From WHSW01 sp963767475 (lineage in GTDB: Bacteria; Actinomycetota; Thermoleophilia; Solirubrobacterales; 70-9): 64,000 nt of DNA. The notes beneath the pieces were generated by a model. That model did not search any database and was not told where the DNA came from. It saw nothing but the letters and a program-made list of their open reading frames with translations. Position 1 is the first letter of the stretch. Every line of letters begins with the position of its first letter. The translations under genes were made by a program, and so were the position numbers. This document shows, one piece after another, positions 15,544 through 23,098 of this stretch. The stretch spans positions 868,001 to 932,000 of the forward strand of contig CAVYEI010000002.1 in the NCBI GenBank assembly GCA_963767475.1, written 5' to 3'.

Positions 15544-18048
15544 TCATTGGCAACCGACCGCGCTGAGAACCGGGTCGCGGCCATGAAACGTGGCCCGTAG
15601 GACCCGGCTGCGGCGGTCGTAGCTCCACCGGCCGGGCGTCAGCTCGCTGCCGTCAACCTCGACCGTGCAGGGCGTGAACGGGTGCCGCAGCGTGGCCAGC
15701 GATGCCTCGAGCCGGTAGGTGCGGCGGAGGCCGGCGTCGATCTCCAGCGTCCACTCCTTGCGTCCCTCGATCGAGCGCAGGCGCTCGGCGCGGTTGAAGC
15801 GGGAGGTCGTACTCCCACGCGGGAAGGCGAGCAGCCGCAGGCGCCGGCGCGAGTCGGCGAGCGTCGCCAGCCCGCGGACGCGGTTGCCGTAGGAGGCGAG
15901 GGTGTCGACGCGTGGCGGCAACAGCGGCAGCACCGCACCGGAGCGCACCAGCAGCGGCAGCTCCTCGAGCGGCGCCGGGATCGTGACCCCGCGAGCACCG
16001 CGAAGCTCCGCCGCTGGTCCCATCCGCAGACCGCCGCTGCCCGGTCGGTACTCGGCCGAGCGCCAGAGGTCGATCCAGCGGCCGCGTGGGAGGTAGACGG
16101 CGCGCTCGGTGGCGCCCTGTTCCAGAACCGGGGCCACGAGCAGGTCCGGGCCGAGCAGGAACTCGTCCTCGCGGGCGGCCGCGAGCGGATCACGGGGAAA
16201 GGCCAGCGCCAGGTGGCGCATCGGCGGCAACCCGGTGCGCCGGTAGGTGCGCAGCGCGGCGGTCAGATACGGATAGAGCTGCGTGTGCAGCTTCGTGTAG
16301 CGACGCCAGTTGGCGAGCTGGTCGGCGTCGATCACCTGCGGCCGGTCCTTGGACGGGACGGCGACCCCGTTGGCCTGCGTGCGCATCACCGGCGAGGCCG
16401 CGCCCAGCTGAACCCAGCGGGTGAGCAGCTCCGGTGTCAGAGCGTTGGCGCCGAGGGCGAAGAAGCCGCCGATGTCGGAGCCGTAGATGCCGATCCCCGA
16501 CGTCCCGGCCGAGAGCGCCTGGGTGACCACGGAGCTGAGTCCGTCGAAGCCGAAGCCGGTCGTCGGGTCGCCGCCCCAGACGACCTGCGCGCAGGGCGCG
16601 GCGCCGGTCCAGCCGGAGCGCTGGAAGCGGACGATCGGGTGCTCGGCGGCGACGGCCGTGAGGTTGGCGGCGCAGTGGTACCGGGTGGCGTAGAGGTTGT
16701 GGGTGTAGGTCCCGGGCAGCGCCCCGTCGGCGGGCGCCGAGATCGAGTCCAGCGGCGTGTACTCGCCGAAGTCCTCCATCCAGCCGTCATAGCCGTCGTC
16801 GACCGCCTGCTCGAGCAAGCTGCCGTACGCCGCCACCCCGGCCTCGGTGAAGAAGTCGAACTGGCTGACGCGGAAGTCCTGGTCGATATCGGCGCCGTAG
16901 CGGTACAGGTACGGCTCGCCGTCCCCGTCGAGGGTGAGCGCACCGGCAGCCGCGGCCTCGTCGTAGGCCGGTTGGTAGGTGTTGCAGATCATCGGGTTGA
17001 AGTAGGTGGTGATCGCGATCCCGGCGCCGTGGGCGGCATCGACGCGCTGCGCGGTCGAGGCCTCGTTGCCGACCTGGTCGCCACAGGGCAGGTAGTGGGT
17101 GTAGGTCTGCAGCGCGGAGAGCGGCGCGTCGGCCGCCTGGAGCTGGGCGACCTCGGCCTGCTCGTCTGCGCCGGCCTGGTACCAGGGCCCGAGCAGCCAC
17201 GGCGCGGCGACCTTCGGCTGGCGACCGGTCGCGTCGGTGAACCGGCGCAGCGCATCGGCCGGCTTCGGCCCGGCGAAGAAGCGGAAGCCGACCTTGCCCG
17301 TGACCGCGGCCGCCGGCGCGCCCAGCTCATCGGTGGGGACCGCGGCGACCTCGACGCTCCAGGCACCCGGATCGTCAGTGCGCAGGCGGAAGTAGCTCGT
17401 CCGCGGGTCGTCGACCAGCACTCCGTAGCCGGCGGTCGAGAGCAGCCACGGAACCGGGTAGTAGGTCGACTCGGGGCGCCCGTCGCGCAGCCCCCAGATC
17501 GGGGCGAAGAGGTTGATCAGCGGATACTCCTCGGCCTGGTAGGGGCCGTCGGAGACGTAATCCTCGACCACGTTGCCGCTTTGGTCGACGGCGTTCGAGC
17601 GCTCGCCGAAGCCCAGATACCGCTCGCCCGCGCGGGCGTCGAAGCCGATCCCGATCGCCTCGATCGCAGGCCCGGAGCCCTTGACCTCGGTCTCGAGCGC
17701 GATCACCCCGTCGGCGTCCCGGGCGAGCCGGATCTCGATCTTCCGCGCCGGGTCGGTCGTCGCCAGGGTCGCGGCGTAGGAACGCTCGCCGCGCTTGGCG
17801 CTCAGAACCCGGGTTGCGTGCTCCCAGCCGGCCGCGGTGCGAAAGCCGAGCGTGCCCGCCGCGCCGGGTGAGGTCGAGGCGCGCTCGGAGAGCACCGGTC
17901 GGCCGTGGGCGTCGGTGAACGCGATCCGCCACGGGTCGGCGCCGATCTCCGCCCGCAGGGCGCCGGCGTCGAGCTCGGGCGCGGCGATCGCGCTCGGAGC
18001 GGCCAGCAGCGCCCAAACCCCGGCCGCGATGAGCACGGCCCGCCGCAT
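15544..18048 (-). CDS. Secreted glycoside hydrolase family 31 (alpha-glucosidase/xylosidase type)
   Basis: This 834-residue protein has a signal peptide (MRRAVLIAAGVWALLAAPSAIA). The N-terminal beta-sandwich contains YLGFGERSNAVDQSG. The TIM barrel has the nucleophile Asp in YDGWMEDFGEYTP, the likely acid/base Asp in VVWGGDPTTGFGFDG, and the GH31-typical GIGIYGSDIGGFF. The C-terminal beta domains carry FLLGPDLLVAPVLEQGA. DFGEY and SDIGG also occur in sulfoquinovosidases, but the Lys/Arg-x-x-Trp sulfonate-binding segment of those enzymes is not apparent (QTYTHYLPCGDQ is in that place). A neutral alpha-glycoside substrate outside the membrane is therefore more likely. The downstream small gene may share its transcript. 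Confidence 0.9.
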   Translation of the reverse strand: MRRAVLIAAGVWALLAAPSAIAAPELDAGALRAEIGADPWRIAFTDAHGRPVLSERASTSPGAAGTLGFRTAAGWEHATRVLSAKRGERSYAATLATTDPARKIEIRLARDADGVIALETEVKGSGPAIEAIGIGFDARAGERYLGFGERSNAVDQSGNVVEDYVSDGPYQAEEYPLINLFAPIWGLRDGRPESTYYPVPWLLSTAGYGVLVDDPRTSYFRLRTDDPGAWSVEVAAVPTDELGAPAAAVTGKVGFRFFAGPKPADALRRFTDATGRQPKVAAPWLLGPWYQAGADEQAEVAQLQAADAPLSALQTYTHYLPCGDQVGNEASTAQRVDAAHGAGIAITTYFNPMICNTYQPAYDEAAAAGALTLDGDGEPYLYRYGADIDQDFRVSQFDFFTEAGVAAYGSLLEQAVDDGYDGWMEDFGEYTPLDSISAPADGALPGTYTHNLYATRYHCAANLTAVAAEHPIVRFQRSGWTGAAPCAQVVWGGDPTTGFGFDGLSSVVTQALSAGTSGIGIYGSDIGGFFALGANALTPELLTRWVQLGAASPVMRTQANGVAVPSKDRPQVIDADQLANWRRYTKLHTQLYPYLTAALRTYRRTGLPPMRHLALAFPRDPLAAAREDEFLLGPDLLVAPVLEQGATERAVYLPRGRWIDLWRSAEYRPGSGGLRMGPAAELRGARGVTIPAPLEELPLLVRSGAVLPLLPPRVDTLASYGNRVRGLATLADSRRRLRLLAFPRGSTTSRFNRAERLRSIEGRKEWTLEIDAGLRRTYRLEASLATLRHPFTPCTVEVDGSELTPGRWSYDRRSRVLRATFHGRDPVLSAVGCQ

Positions 18049-18052
18049 CCGC

Positions 18053-18769
18053 CTAGGCGAAATCCGGAACCCGGTACTCGCCCGTCTCGTCGGGGATCAG
18101 GCCCGCCTCCTCGGCGTCGTGCTCGCCGCGGCGGAGGATCCGCAGCGCCAGGATCGTCGCCCCGAGCACCCCGGTGATCCCGAGGCTGAGCTGGACGCTG
18201 AGCAGGCCCTCGCGAGTCCAGTAGACGTCGTCGAGCTCGAGCAGCAGCGCCGCCTCGTCGAAGGTCATCCCGATCCCGGCGCCGAACGGCACCGCGAGGA
18301 TCTGCTGGAGGCGATCGTTGTCGCTGATCAGCCCCGCGCCGCCGGCGAGGAAGGCGGCGAGGATCCCGGGAACGAAGTGATGCACGTGGCGGCCGCCGAG
18401 CTTGACGTTGCCGAGCGGCCACCAGCCGCTGCGGATGCCCCAGGTCGAGAGCCGCATCACGGCAAAGGCGCCCGTGAACCCGCTCAGCATGTTGAACAGG
18501 ATCGTCTCGCCCTTGGAGGTCGACGTGTAGCCCTCGATCGCCACGGTGAGTGAGTCCTGGGTCGCCTTGGTGGTGGCGGCGAGCGCGTGCTCGGCGCTCG
18601 AGAGCACGCCGCTGGACTCGGCGGCCTCCTCCGCCTCCGCCAGGCGGCGGCGCGCCAGCCGAGCGACCTGGCCAACGAGGACGGTGCCCGCCGTCCCCAG
18701 CGCCCCGACCGCGAGCGTGACCGTCAGCCGGTCGGCTCCGCCACGGCCGCGTTGTCGGCGAAAGGGCAC
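18053..18769 (-). CDS. Integral membrane protein with HVHHF motif, function unknown
   Basis: This 238-residue protein has one N-terminal membrane segment (LTVTLAVGALGTAGTVLVGQVA), a charged helical linker (residues 35-80), and then about four hydrophobic segments. The conserved-looking pieces RHVHHFVPGILAAFL and AGIGMTFDEAALLLELDDVYW place His and acidic residues near the membrane. Similar actinobacterial proteins with an HxHH...GxGLxxDE pattern are annotated only as integral membrane proteins. It lies 4 bases upstream of the GH31 start, so the two are probably cotranscribed. The acidic/His pattern might bind a metal; that is a guess. Confidence 0.7.
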   Translation of the reverse strand: MPFRRQRGRGGADRLTVTLAVGALGTAGTVLVGQVARLARRRLAEAEEAAESSGVLSSAEHALAATTKATQDSLTVAIEGYTSTSKGETILFNMLSGFTGAFAVMRLSTWGIRSGWWPLGNVKLGGRHVHHFVPGILAAFLAGGAGLISDNDRLQQILAVPFGAGIGMTFDEAALLLELDDVYWTREGLLSVQLSLGITGVLGATILALRILRRGEHDAEEAGLIPDETGEYRVPDFA

Positions 18770-18811
18770 CCGGGGAACGTTACGAAACCCGGCACAGCCG
18801 TGGCTTCGGTT

Positions 18812-20059
18812 CTAGAGCCGAATCAGGTTGTCGGCGGCGATCCCGCGGGTGATCCCGCGGAAGTCGACCACCAGCGGCGCCTCGGCGACGACGTTCTCGT
18901 AGTCAAGCTCGTCGTGGGCCGTGATCACGCAGGCGACGTCGCAGCGCCCAAGCTCGCCGGCGAGCTCGACCGAGCTCAGCCCGAGCTCCGGAACCTCGGC
19001 GACGTGAGGGTCGTGGTAGGAGATCTCGGCGCCGAGCTCGCGCAGCAGGTGGGCGATCTTCAGCGCCGGGGCTTCGCGCATGTCGCCGACGCCGGTCTTG
19101 TAGGAGACGCCGAGCAGCAGCACCCGCGAGTCGCGGGCGGGCTTGCCGGCGTCGTTGAGGGCGCGGACGATGCGCTCGACGCAGTAATGCGGCTGCTGCT
19201 GGTTGACCTTGCCGGCGAGCTCGACGAACTCCGCCGGGAAGTCGTACTCGCGCGCCTTGAAGGCGAGGTAGAACGGATCCACGGGCAGGCAGTGGCCGCC
19301 CATCCCAGGCCCGGGCTCGAAGCGCATGAAGCCGTAGGGCTTGGTCGCCGCCGCGTCGACCACCTCCCAGACGTCGATCCCCATCCGATCGCAGAGCACG
19401 GCGAGCTCGTTGACGAGGGCGATGTTGACCGAGCGGAAGATGTTCTCGAGCAGCTTCGTCATCTCGGCCGCCTCCGGGGTCGAGACGATCACGACCTCGT
19501 CGCAGATCTCGGAGTAGAGCTCGCGCGCGTGCTTGCAGCAGGCATCCGTGATCCCGCCGATCACCTTGGGCGTCGTCCTGATGGTGTGGTCGGTGCGCCC
19601 GGGATCGATGCGCTCGGGCGAGAAGGCGAGGTGGAAGTCGCTCCCGGCGGCGAGCCCGGACTGCTCGAGGATCGGCTGCAGGCGCTCGCGGGTGGTCCCA
19701 GGGTAGGTGGTCGACTCCAGCACCACGAGCTGGCCCTGGCGCAGGACGGCTGACAGGGCGCGGCCGGCGTCCTCGATGTAGCTGAGATCGGGTTCGCGCT
19801 GGTTCGCCAGCGGCGTCGGGACGCAGATCAGGACCGCGTCGCACTCGCCCAGCGCAGCGGAGTCGGTGGTCGCGGTGATCTTGCCCTCGAGCGCCGCGAG
19901 CCGTTCGTCGGCGACGTCCTCGACCTGACTGCGGCCGGCGTTGAGGTCCTCGACCACGCGCTCGCTGACGTCGACGCCGCTGACCTCGTGCCCGGCTTCG
20001 GCGAAGGCGACGGCTAGCGGCAGCCCGACGTAGCCGAGGCCGATGATGCCTACTCTCAT
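18812..20059 (-). CDS. Nucleotide-sugar 6-dehydrogenase (UDP-GlcNAc/ManNAc type)
   Basis: This 415-residue enzyme of the UDP-glucose/GDP-mannose dehydrogenase family makes a uronic acid by two NAD+-dependent oxidations. The N-terminal Rossmann motif is GIIGLGYVGLPLAVAFAEAG. The catalytic cysteine is in GMGGHCLPVDPFYLAF. The C-terminal domain includes LLLGVSYKTGVGDMREAPALKI. Details such as ESTTYPGTTRE and FSPERIDPG fit the WecC/WbpA group, which oxidises UDP-N-acetylhexosamines, rather than UDP-glucose dehydrogenase. It overlaps the small upstream gene by 4 bases. The product would feed surface polysaccharide or glycolipid synthesis. Confidence 0.92.
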   Translation of the reverse strand: MRVGIIGLGYVGLPLAVAFAEAGHEVSGVDVSERVVEDLNAGRSQVEDVADERLAALEGKITATTDSAALGECDAVLICVPTPLANQREPDLSYIEDAGRALSAVLRQGQLVVLESTTYPGTTRERLQPILEQSGLAAGSDFHLAFSPERIDPGRTDHTIRTTPKVIGGITDACCKHARELYSEICDEVVIVSTPEAAEMTKLLENIFRSVNIALVNELAVLCDRMGIDVWEVVDAAATKPYGFMRFEPGPGMGGHCLPVDPFYLAFKAREYDFPAEFVELAGKVNQQQPHYCVERIVRALNDAGKPARDSRVLLLGVSYKTGVGDMREAPALKIAHLLRELGAEISYHDPHVAEVPELGLSSVELAGELGRCDVACVITAHDELDYENVVAEAPLVVDFRGITRGIAADNLIRL

Positions 20060-20403
20060 GCGGGTCGAGTGTAGGAGCCCGCGAGCTGGGCGATCAGGCG
20101 GCCGTTGGCGCTTGAGGGCTGCCTTGCGCCCGGCAGCGCGGCAACCGGAATCAGCAGCTTGGTCGCCACCAGGGCGGCGGCCAGGGCCTGCTCGGAGTCG
20201 TCGGCAAGCACGACCAGGGCCGGTTCTTGACCCGCCACCTCGGCTTCAAAGCCGGCGAGCGCCTCGGCGAGCGCGGCGCTGGAGCTCGGGTCGGGCGCGG
20301 TTTCGAGCGCCAGAGCAGGCCAAATCCGGCTCTCGTCGTCGCCGGCGCCGTCAACGGCCAATTCGGCCGTGATGGTCGGGTCTCCGACGAATATCTGTGT
20401 CAT
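20056..20403 (-). CDS. Small protein resembling a fragment of UDP-GlcNAc 2-epimerase
   Basis: This 115-residue protein (MTQIFVGDPTITAELAVDG) overlaps the nucleotide-sugar dehydrogenase start by 4 bases, so translation is probably coupled. The segment ALVVLADDSEQALAAALVATKLLIPVAALPGA looks like the WecB element in which a strand ending VQGDT is followed by a helix and IPVxHVEAG, but the catalytic acidic and His residues are replaced. The remaining catalytic domains are absent. It could be a remnant, or a small partner protein of the dehydrogenase. The similarity is judged by eye only. Confidence 0.6.
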   Translation of the reverse strand: MTQIFVGDPTITAELAVDGAGDDESRIWPALALETAPDPSSSAALAEALAGFEAEVAGQEPALVVLADDSEQALAAALVATKLLIPVAALPGARQPSSANGRLIAQLAGSYTRPA

Positions 20404-20484
20404 TGCGAATGCCTACCGATCGACTCAACAAATGGAACGACAACTGAACCTTTTCGCCGCTGCTGCCGATAGCATCACCTGAAG

Positions 20485-20589
20485 ATGAAGCTTTTGCTCT
20501 CTCCCTGGTCGTATGGCGTCAGCGCCGCCCGCCATCTTGCCTGGTACGTGAACTACCAGGTCAGCGGCGAGACCAGGCCTCGCGCTTAG
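20485..20589 (+). CDS. Possible 34-residue small ORF
   Basis: ATG at 20485 opens a 34-codon frame (MKLLLSPWSYGVSAARHLAW...) in the 180-base gap between two minus-strand genes. A TAGCAT -10-like box lies about 10 bases upstream, but there is no clear ribosome-binding site. The frame contains the hairpin at 20540-20560 and ends inside the stop region of the GST gene. This could equally be noncoding sequence. Confidence 0.2.
   Translation: MKLLLSPWSYGVSAARHLAWYVNYQVSGETRPRA
20540..20560. terminator. Perfect 7-bp hairpin downstream of the GST gene
   Basis: CCTGGTA (20540-20546) and TACCAGG (20554-20560) form a perfect stem with a 7-base loop, 26 bases past the stop of the minus-strand GST gene. 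There is no U-tract, so it would be an atypical terminator or an RNA-processing element. It also lies inside the possible 34-residue ORF on the plus strand. Confidence 0.4.
20565..20581. repeat. 17-bp direct repeat, copy 1 (flanks GST gene)
   Basis: CGGCGAGACCAGGCCTC occurs here and again at 21271-21287, one copy on each side of the GST gene. Read on the minus strand, both copies are followed by an in-frame stop and spell the same C-terminal residues EAWSRR. The second copy is the real tail of the S51 peptidase gene, so this copy looks like a duplicated gene end. Confidence 0.55.
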
Positions 20590-21233
20590 TCGTAGATCGA
20601 CCGTCCCGCCCCCGGATGCGAGTTCGCCGGGTAGGGCTGTAGGTCGTTGACGTACCCGGGCTGGGCGCGCACGCGCTCGAGCCAGCGCTCGAACGCCGGG
20701 TACCCCCCGGTGTCGAGGCCCGCCTCGTCGGCGACGTGGGCGTAGCCGTAGATCGCGATGTCGGCGATCGAGTACCGCCCGCCGACGAAGAAGTCCTGGG
20801 TCTCGAGATGGCGGTCGAGCAGCTCCAGCGTCTGCAGCGCGCCCTCGCGCCGCCTCAGGGCCCGCGGGTCGTCGGCTTTCAGCCTTCCCGTGTGCAGCCG
20901 AAAGCGCAGCCCGCCCATCGTCGCCACCACGTCGGTCTGCTCGAAGATCAGCCAGGCGATCACGCGGGCGCGGTCGATCGGCGCTGTCGGCATCAGCGCT
21001 GTGCCGTCGGCGAGAAAGACGAGGATCGCGTTCGATTCCGTGATCCGCTCGCCATCGACCTCGAGCACCGGCGTCAAGCGAGCGGGGTTGATCAGCGCGT
21101 ACTCGGGCGTCAGCGTCTCGCCGGCGAAGATGTCGACCGGGATCCGCTCGTACTCACGCCCCAGCTGCGCCAGCAGCAGGCGCACCTTGTAGCAATTGGC
21201 CGAGGGTCCGTAGTCGTACAGCCGCAGGCCCAC
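20586..21233 (-). CDS. Glutathione S-transferase family protein
   Basis: This 215-residue protein has an N-terminal thioredoxin-like domain (LRLYDYGPSANCYKVRLLLAQLG, with the cis-Pro segment RLTPVLEVDGERITESNAIL) and an all-helical C-terminal domain (FVGGRYSIADIAIYGYAH, the N-capping Ser-Ile-Ala-Asp motif). The Ser/Asn positions in GPSANC would activate the thiol. Most actinobacteria lack glutathione, so the natural thiol or ligand is uncertain. The gene lies downstream of two S51 peptidase genes and is bracketed by a 17-bp repeat, hinting at insertion or duplication at this site. Confidence 0.87.
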   Translation of the reverse strand: MGLRLYDYGPSANCYKVRLLLAQLGREYERIPVDIFAGETLTPEYALINPARLTPVLEVDGERITESNAILVFLADGTALMPTAPIDRARVIAWLIFEQTDVVATMGGLRFRLHTGRLKADDPRALRRREGALQTLELLDRHLETQDFFVGGRYSIADIAIYGYAHVADEAGLDTGGYPAFERWLERVRAQPGYVNDLQPYPANSHPGAGRSIYD

Positions 21234-21266
21234 GGGACGGCACGATAACCACGTTCTGGTCCCAGC

Positions 21267-22097
21267 TCATCGGCGAGACCAGGCCTCCCGCCTGGCCGCG
21301 ACCCTGCGCAGCTCGCGCATCTCGGCCACCTCATCGGGGACCTCGTCGATCGCCGGGCGTGGCGACGGCAGCGGCGCCGGGCGCATCCGCGTCTCGCTGG
21401 CGCGGCCGCGGCCGTCGGGTTCCAGCCGCCAGGCCGCGGCACCGGCGTGGCCGCTGACCGAGCTCTTCACCTCGCGGCCGCGGATCAGGATCCCGGCACC
21501 GTCGTCGATCCCGTAGCCGAGCTGGCAGCGAGTGGCAACCTCGTCGCGGAGGATGCGCCGCCGATCGTGGTCGCGGTGGTAGTGGACGCTGAGGATCCCG
21601 GGGATCAGGCCGAGGCCCGGCGCCAGCCGCGCCGGCCCGGCGGAGCGGGTCACCCCCCACTCGAACCAGCACATCGCCCCGGCGCTCTGGCCGGCGAGCA
21701 CGATCCCGCGCTCCCAGCACTCACGCAGGACGATGTCGATCCCGTGCGCGCGCCAGATCGCCAGCAGGTTGAGCATGCTGCCGCCGCCGACGTAGATCAG
21801 GTCCTGGGCCAGCAGGTGGGCCGCTGTGTCGACGGACTCCTCCTCGAGCCGAAACAGCGACAGATGGGAGAGCTGGCAGCGCAGGCCGCTGAGGCTGGAG
21901 CGAAAGGCGGCGATCTGATCGGCGGGGTCGCCGCTTGCGGTCGGCAGCAGGCAGATCCGTGGCTCGGGACCGTCGGCGAGCGCCAGCATGTAGTCGCGCA
22001 GGGCCTCGTTGCCGCGCTTGCGCGAGAACTCGTGCCCGCCGAGGGCGAGGATCGTCCGCGAACCCGGCGGCACCGGGCCTCTGGGCTCGATCTCCAC
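21267..22097 (-). CDS. Peptidase S51 (dipeptidase E/cyanophycinase-like), paralog 1
   Basis: This 276-residue enzyme has the S51 nucleophile elbow GQSAGAMCWF, preceded by LIYVGGGSMLNLLAIW (nucleophile strand and oxyanion loop). The candidate catalytic His is in SVHYHRDHDRR. The alpha/beta core ends near residue 225. A Pro/Arg-rich tail of about 50 residues follows, which the neighbouring paralog lacks. Family members cleave Asp-X dipeptides or cyanophycin. It is 5 bases downstream of the paralog gene on the same strand, so both belong to one transcript. The last codons lie in the 17-bp repeat found again beyond the GST gene. Confidence 0.85.
   Translation of the reverse strand: MEIEPRGPVPPGSRTILALGGHEFSRKRGNEALRDYMLALADGPEPRICLLPTASGDPADQIAAFRSSLSGLRCQLSHLSLFRLEEESVDTAAHLLAQDLIYVGGGSMLNLLAIWRAHGIDIVLRECWERGIVLAGQSAGAMCWFEWGVTRSAGPARLAPGLGLIPGILSVHYHRDHDRRRILRDEVATRCQLGYGIDDGAGILIRGREVKSSVSGHAGAAAWRLEPDGRGRASETRMRPAPLPSPRPAIDEVPDEVAEMRELRRVAARREAWSRR
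21271..21287. repeat. 17-bp direct repeat, copy 2
   Basis: This is the second copy of CGGCGAGACCAGGCCTC, identical to 20565-20581. Here it encodes the C-terminus of the S51 peptidase on the minus strand. The two copies are 706 bases apart and enclose the GST gene. Confidence 0.55.
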
Positions 22098-22102
22098 CCC
22101 CT

Positions 22103-22849
22103 CTAGACCTCGGCGAGCACGGGGAAGGATCGGATCAGCGGGACCACGTCGCTGTCGCCGAGGTAGCGGGTCGCGAGCTGGGTCGTGACCACGTGGCCGT
22201 GGCGGAGCTCGACCCGGTAGGCCCGCGCGCCGGGACGCGAGGCGACCACCTGGGCCACCTCCTCGTCGACGAAGTGCAGGGCGGCGCCGTCATCGGCGGC
22301 GTAGGCGGGCGCCATGCCCTCGCGCAGCCACCCGAACAGGGCCTCGCGGCGCTTCGGCTCGCTCGAGTAGTGGACGGTGTTCGTCCACGGCAGGAAGCCG
22401 AGCCCCTCGGTGCGCTGCACGGGGCCGTGGAAGGTGGAAACGCCCTCCGCGAACCAGCACAGCGAGCCCGCCGAGAGCCCGCAGAGGATCACGCCCCGCT
22501 GCCAGCACTCATGCAGGATCTCGTCGATCCCGTGCGCGCGCCAGACGCCGATCAGGCTGGTGACGCTGCCGCCGCCGACGTAGATCAGGTCCTGGTCGAG
22601 CAGATGCTCGCGCGGCTCCGCCGGCGCCCGCTCGCGCCGAAACAGGGACAGGTGCGAGGGCTCGCAGCGCCCCCCCGAGAAGTGGCGGTAGAAACGAACG
22701 ATGTAGTGGTCCGCGTCGCCGCTGGCGGACGGCAGGAAGCAGACCTTCGGGCGTTTCTTTCCGGTGAGGTCGAGGACGAACTCATCGAGCAGCGGGTTGC
22801 CGGCCTCCATCGAGAAGCCGCCGCCGCCAAAGCTGACGATCTGGCGCAT
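22103..22849 (-). CDS. Peptidase S51 (dipeptidase E-like), paralog 2
   Basis: This 248-residue enzyme has the nucleophile motif GLSAGSLCWF, preceded by DLIYVGGGSVTSLIGVWRAHGID, almost the same context as its downstream neighbour. The His motif is TVHYSSEPKRR, and AYAADDGAALHFVDEEV is also shared. The N-terminus MRQIVSFGGGGFSMEAGNPLLDEF is the usual start of this family. Tandem position and shared motifs indicate gene duplication. The product is probably a cytosolic peptidase acting on acidic dipeptides or isopeptides; substrates of the two copies may differ. It is the first gene of its strand run. Confidence 0.87.
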   Translation of the reverse strand: MRQIVSFGGGGFSMEAGNPLLDEFVLDLTGKKRPKVCFLPSASGDADHYIVRFYRHFSGGRCEPSHLSLFRRERAPAEPREHLLDQDLIYVGGGSVTSLIGVWRAHGIDEILHECWQRGVILCGLSAGSLCWFAEGVSTFHGPVQRTEGLGFLPWTNTVHYSSEPKRREALFGWLREGMAPAYAADDGAALHFVDEEVAQVVASRPGARAYRVELRHGHVVTTQLATRYLGDSDVVPLIRSFPVLAEV

Positions 22850-22988
22850 AGCTCACTCTCCACGCGTCTCACCGCAGGCCTGCATTGCGCCTCAAGTCTG
22901 GGCGACCAGTGACAGGTCTTCTTTGGCCAGGTGTCGAGATATGGCGCGCCTGGCGTCGACAGGCGGTCGAACTGAGCGGCTAAGGGGT

Positions 22989-23038
22989 CGCCCGCGAAAA
23001 CTAAGGGTTTGCGGGCGTAAGTCGGCTCGAAAAGCCGA
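22989..23038 (+). promoter_or_regulatory. Two consecutive RNA hairpins in the leader upstream of the gene at 23099
   Basis: CGCCCGC (22989-22995) pairs with GCGGGCG (23011-23017), and AAA/TTT can extend the stem inward. It is followed by TCGGCT (23022-23027) pairing with AGCCGA (23033-23038) around a 5-base loop. The 250-base gap (22850-23098) is the largest clean intergenic region in the window. It could be a structured 5' leader, a small RNA, or a terminator pair. I do not recognise a known riboswitch. Confidence 0.35.
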
Positions 23039-23098
23039 TGTGCAAGCGGTTTCTTAGCCGTAGTTTGGTTATCAGGCTACGAGTAGAAAGGCACCGCG

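Noticed and set aside
15682..17871. 729-codon plus-strand frame
   Set aside because: Antisense to the GH31 gene, which has all expected catalytic motifs; no motif in the antisense frame.
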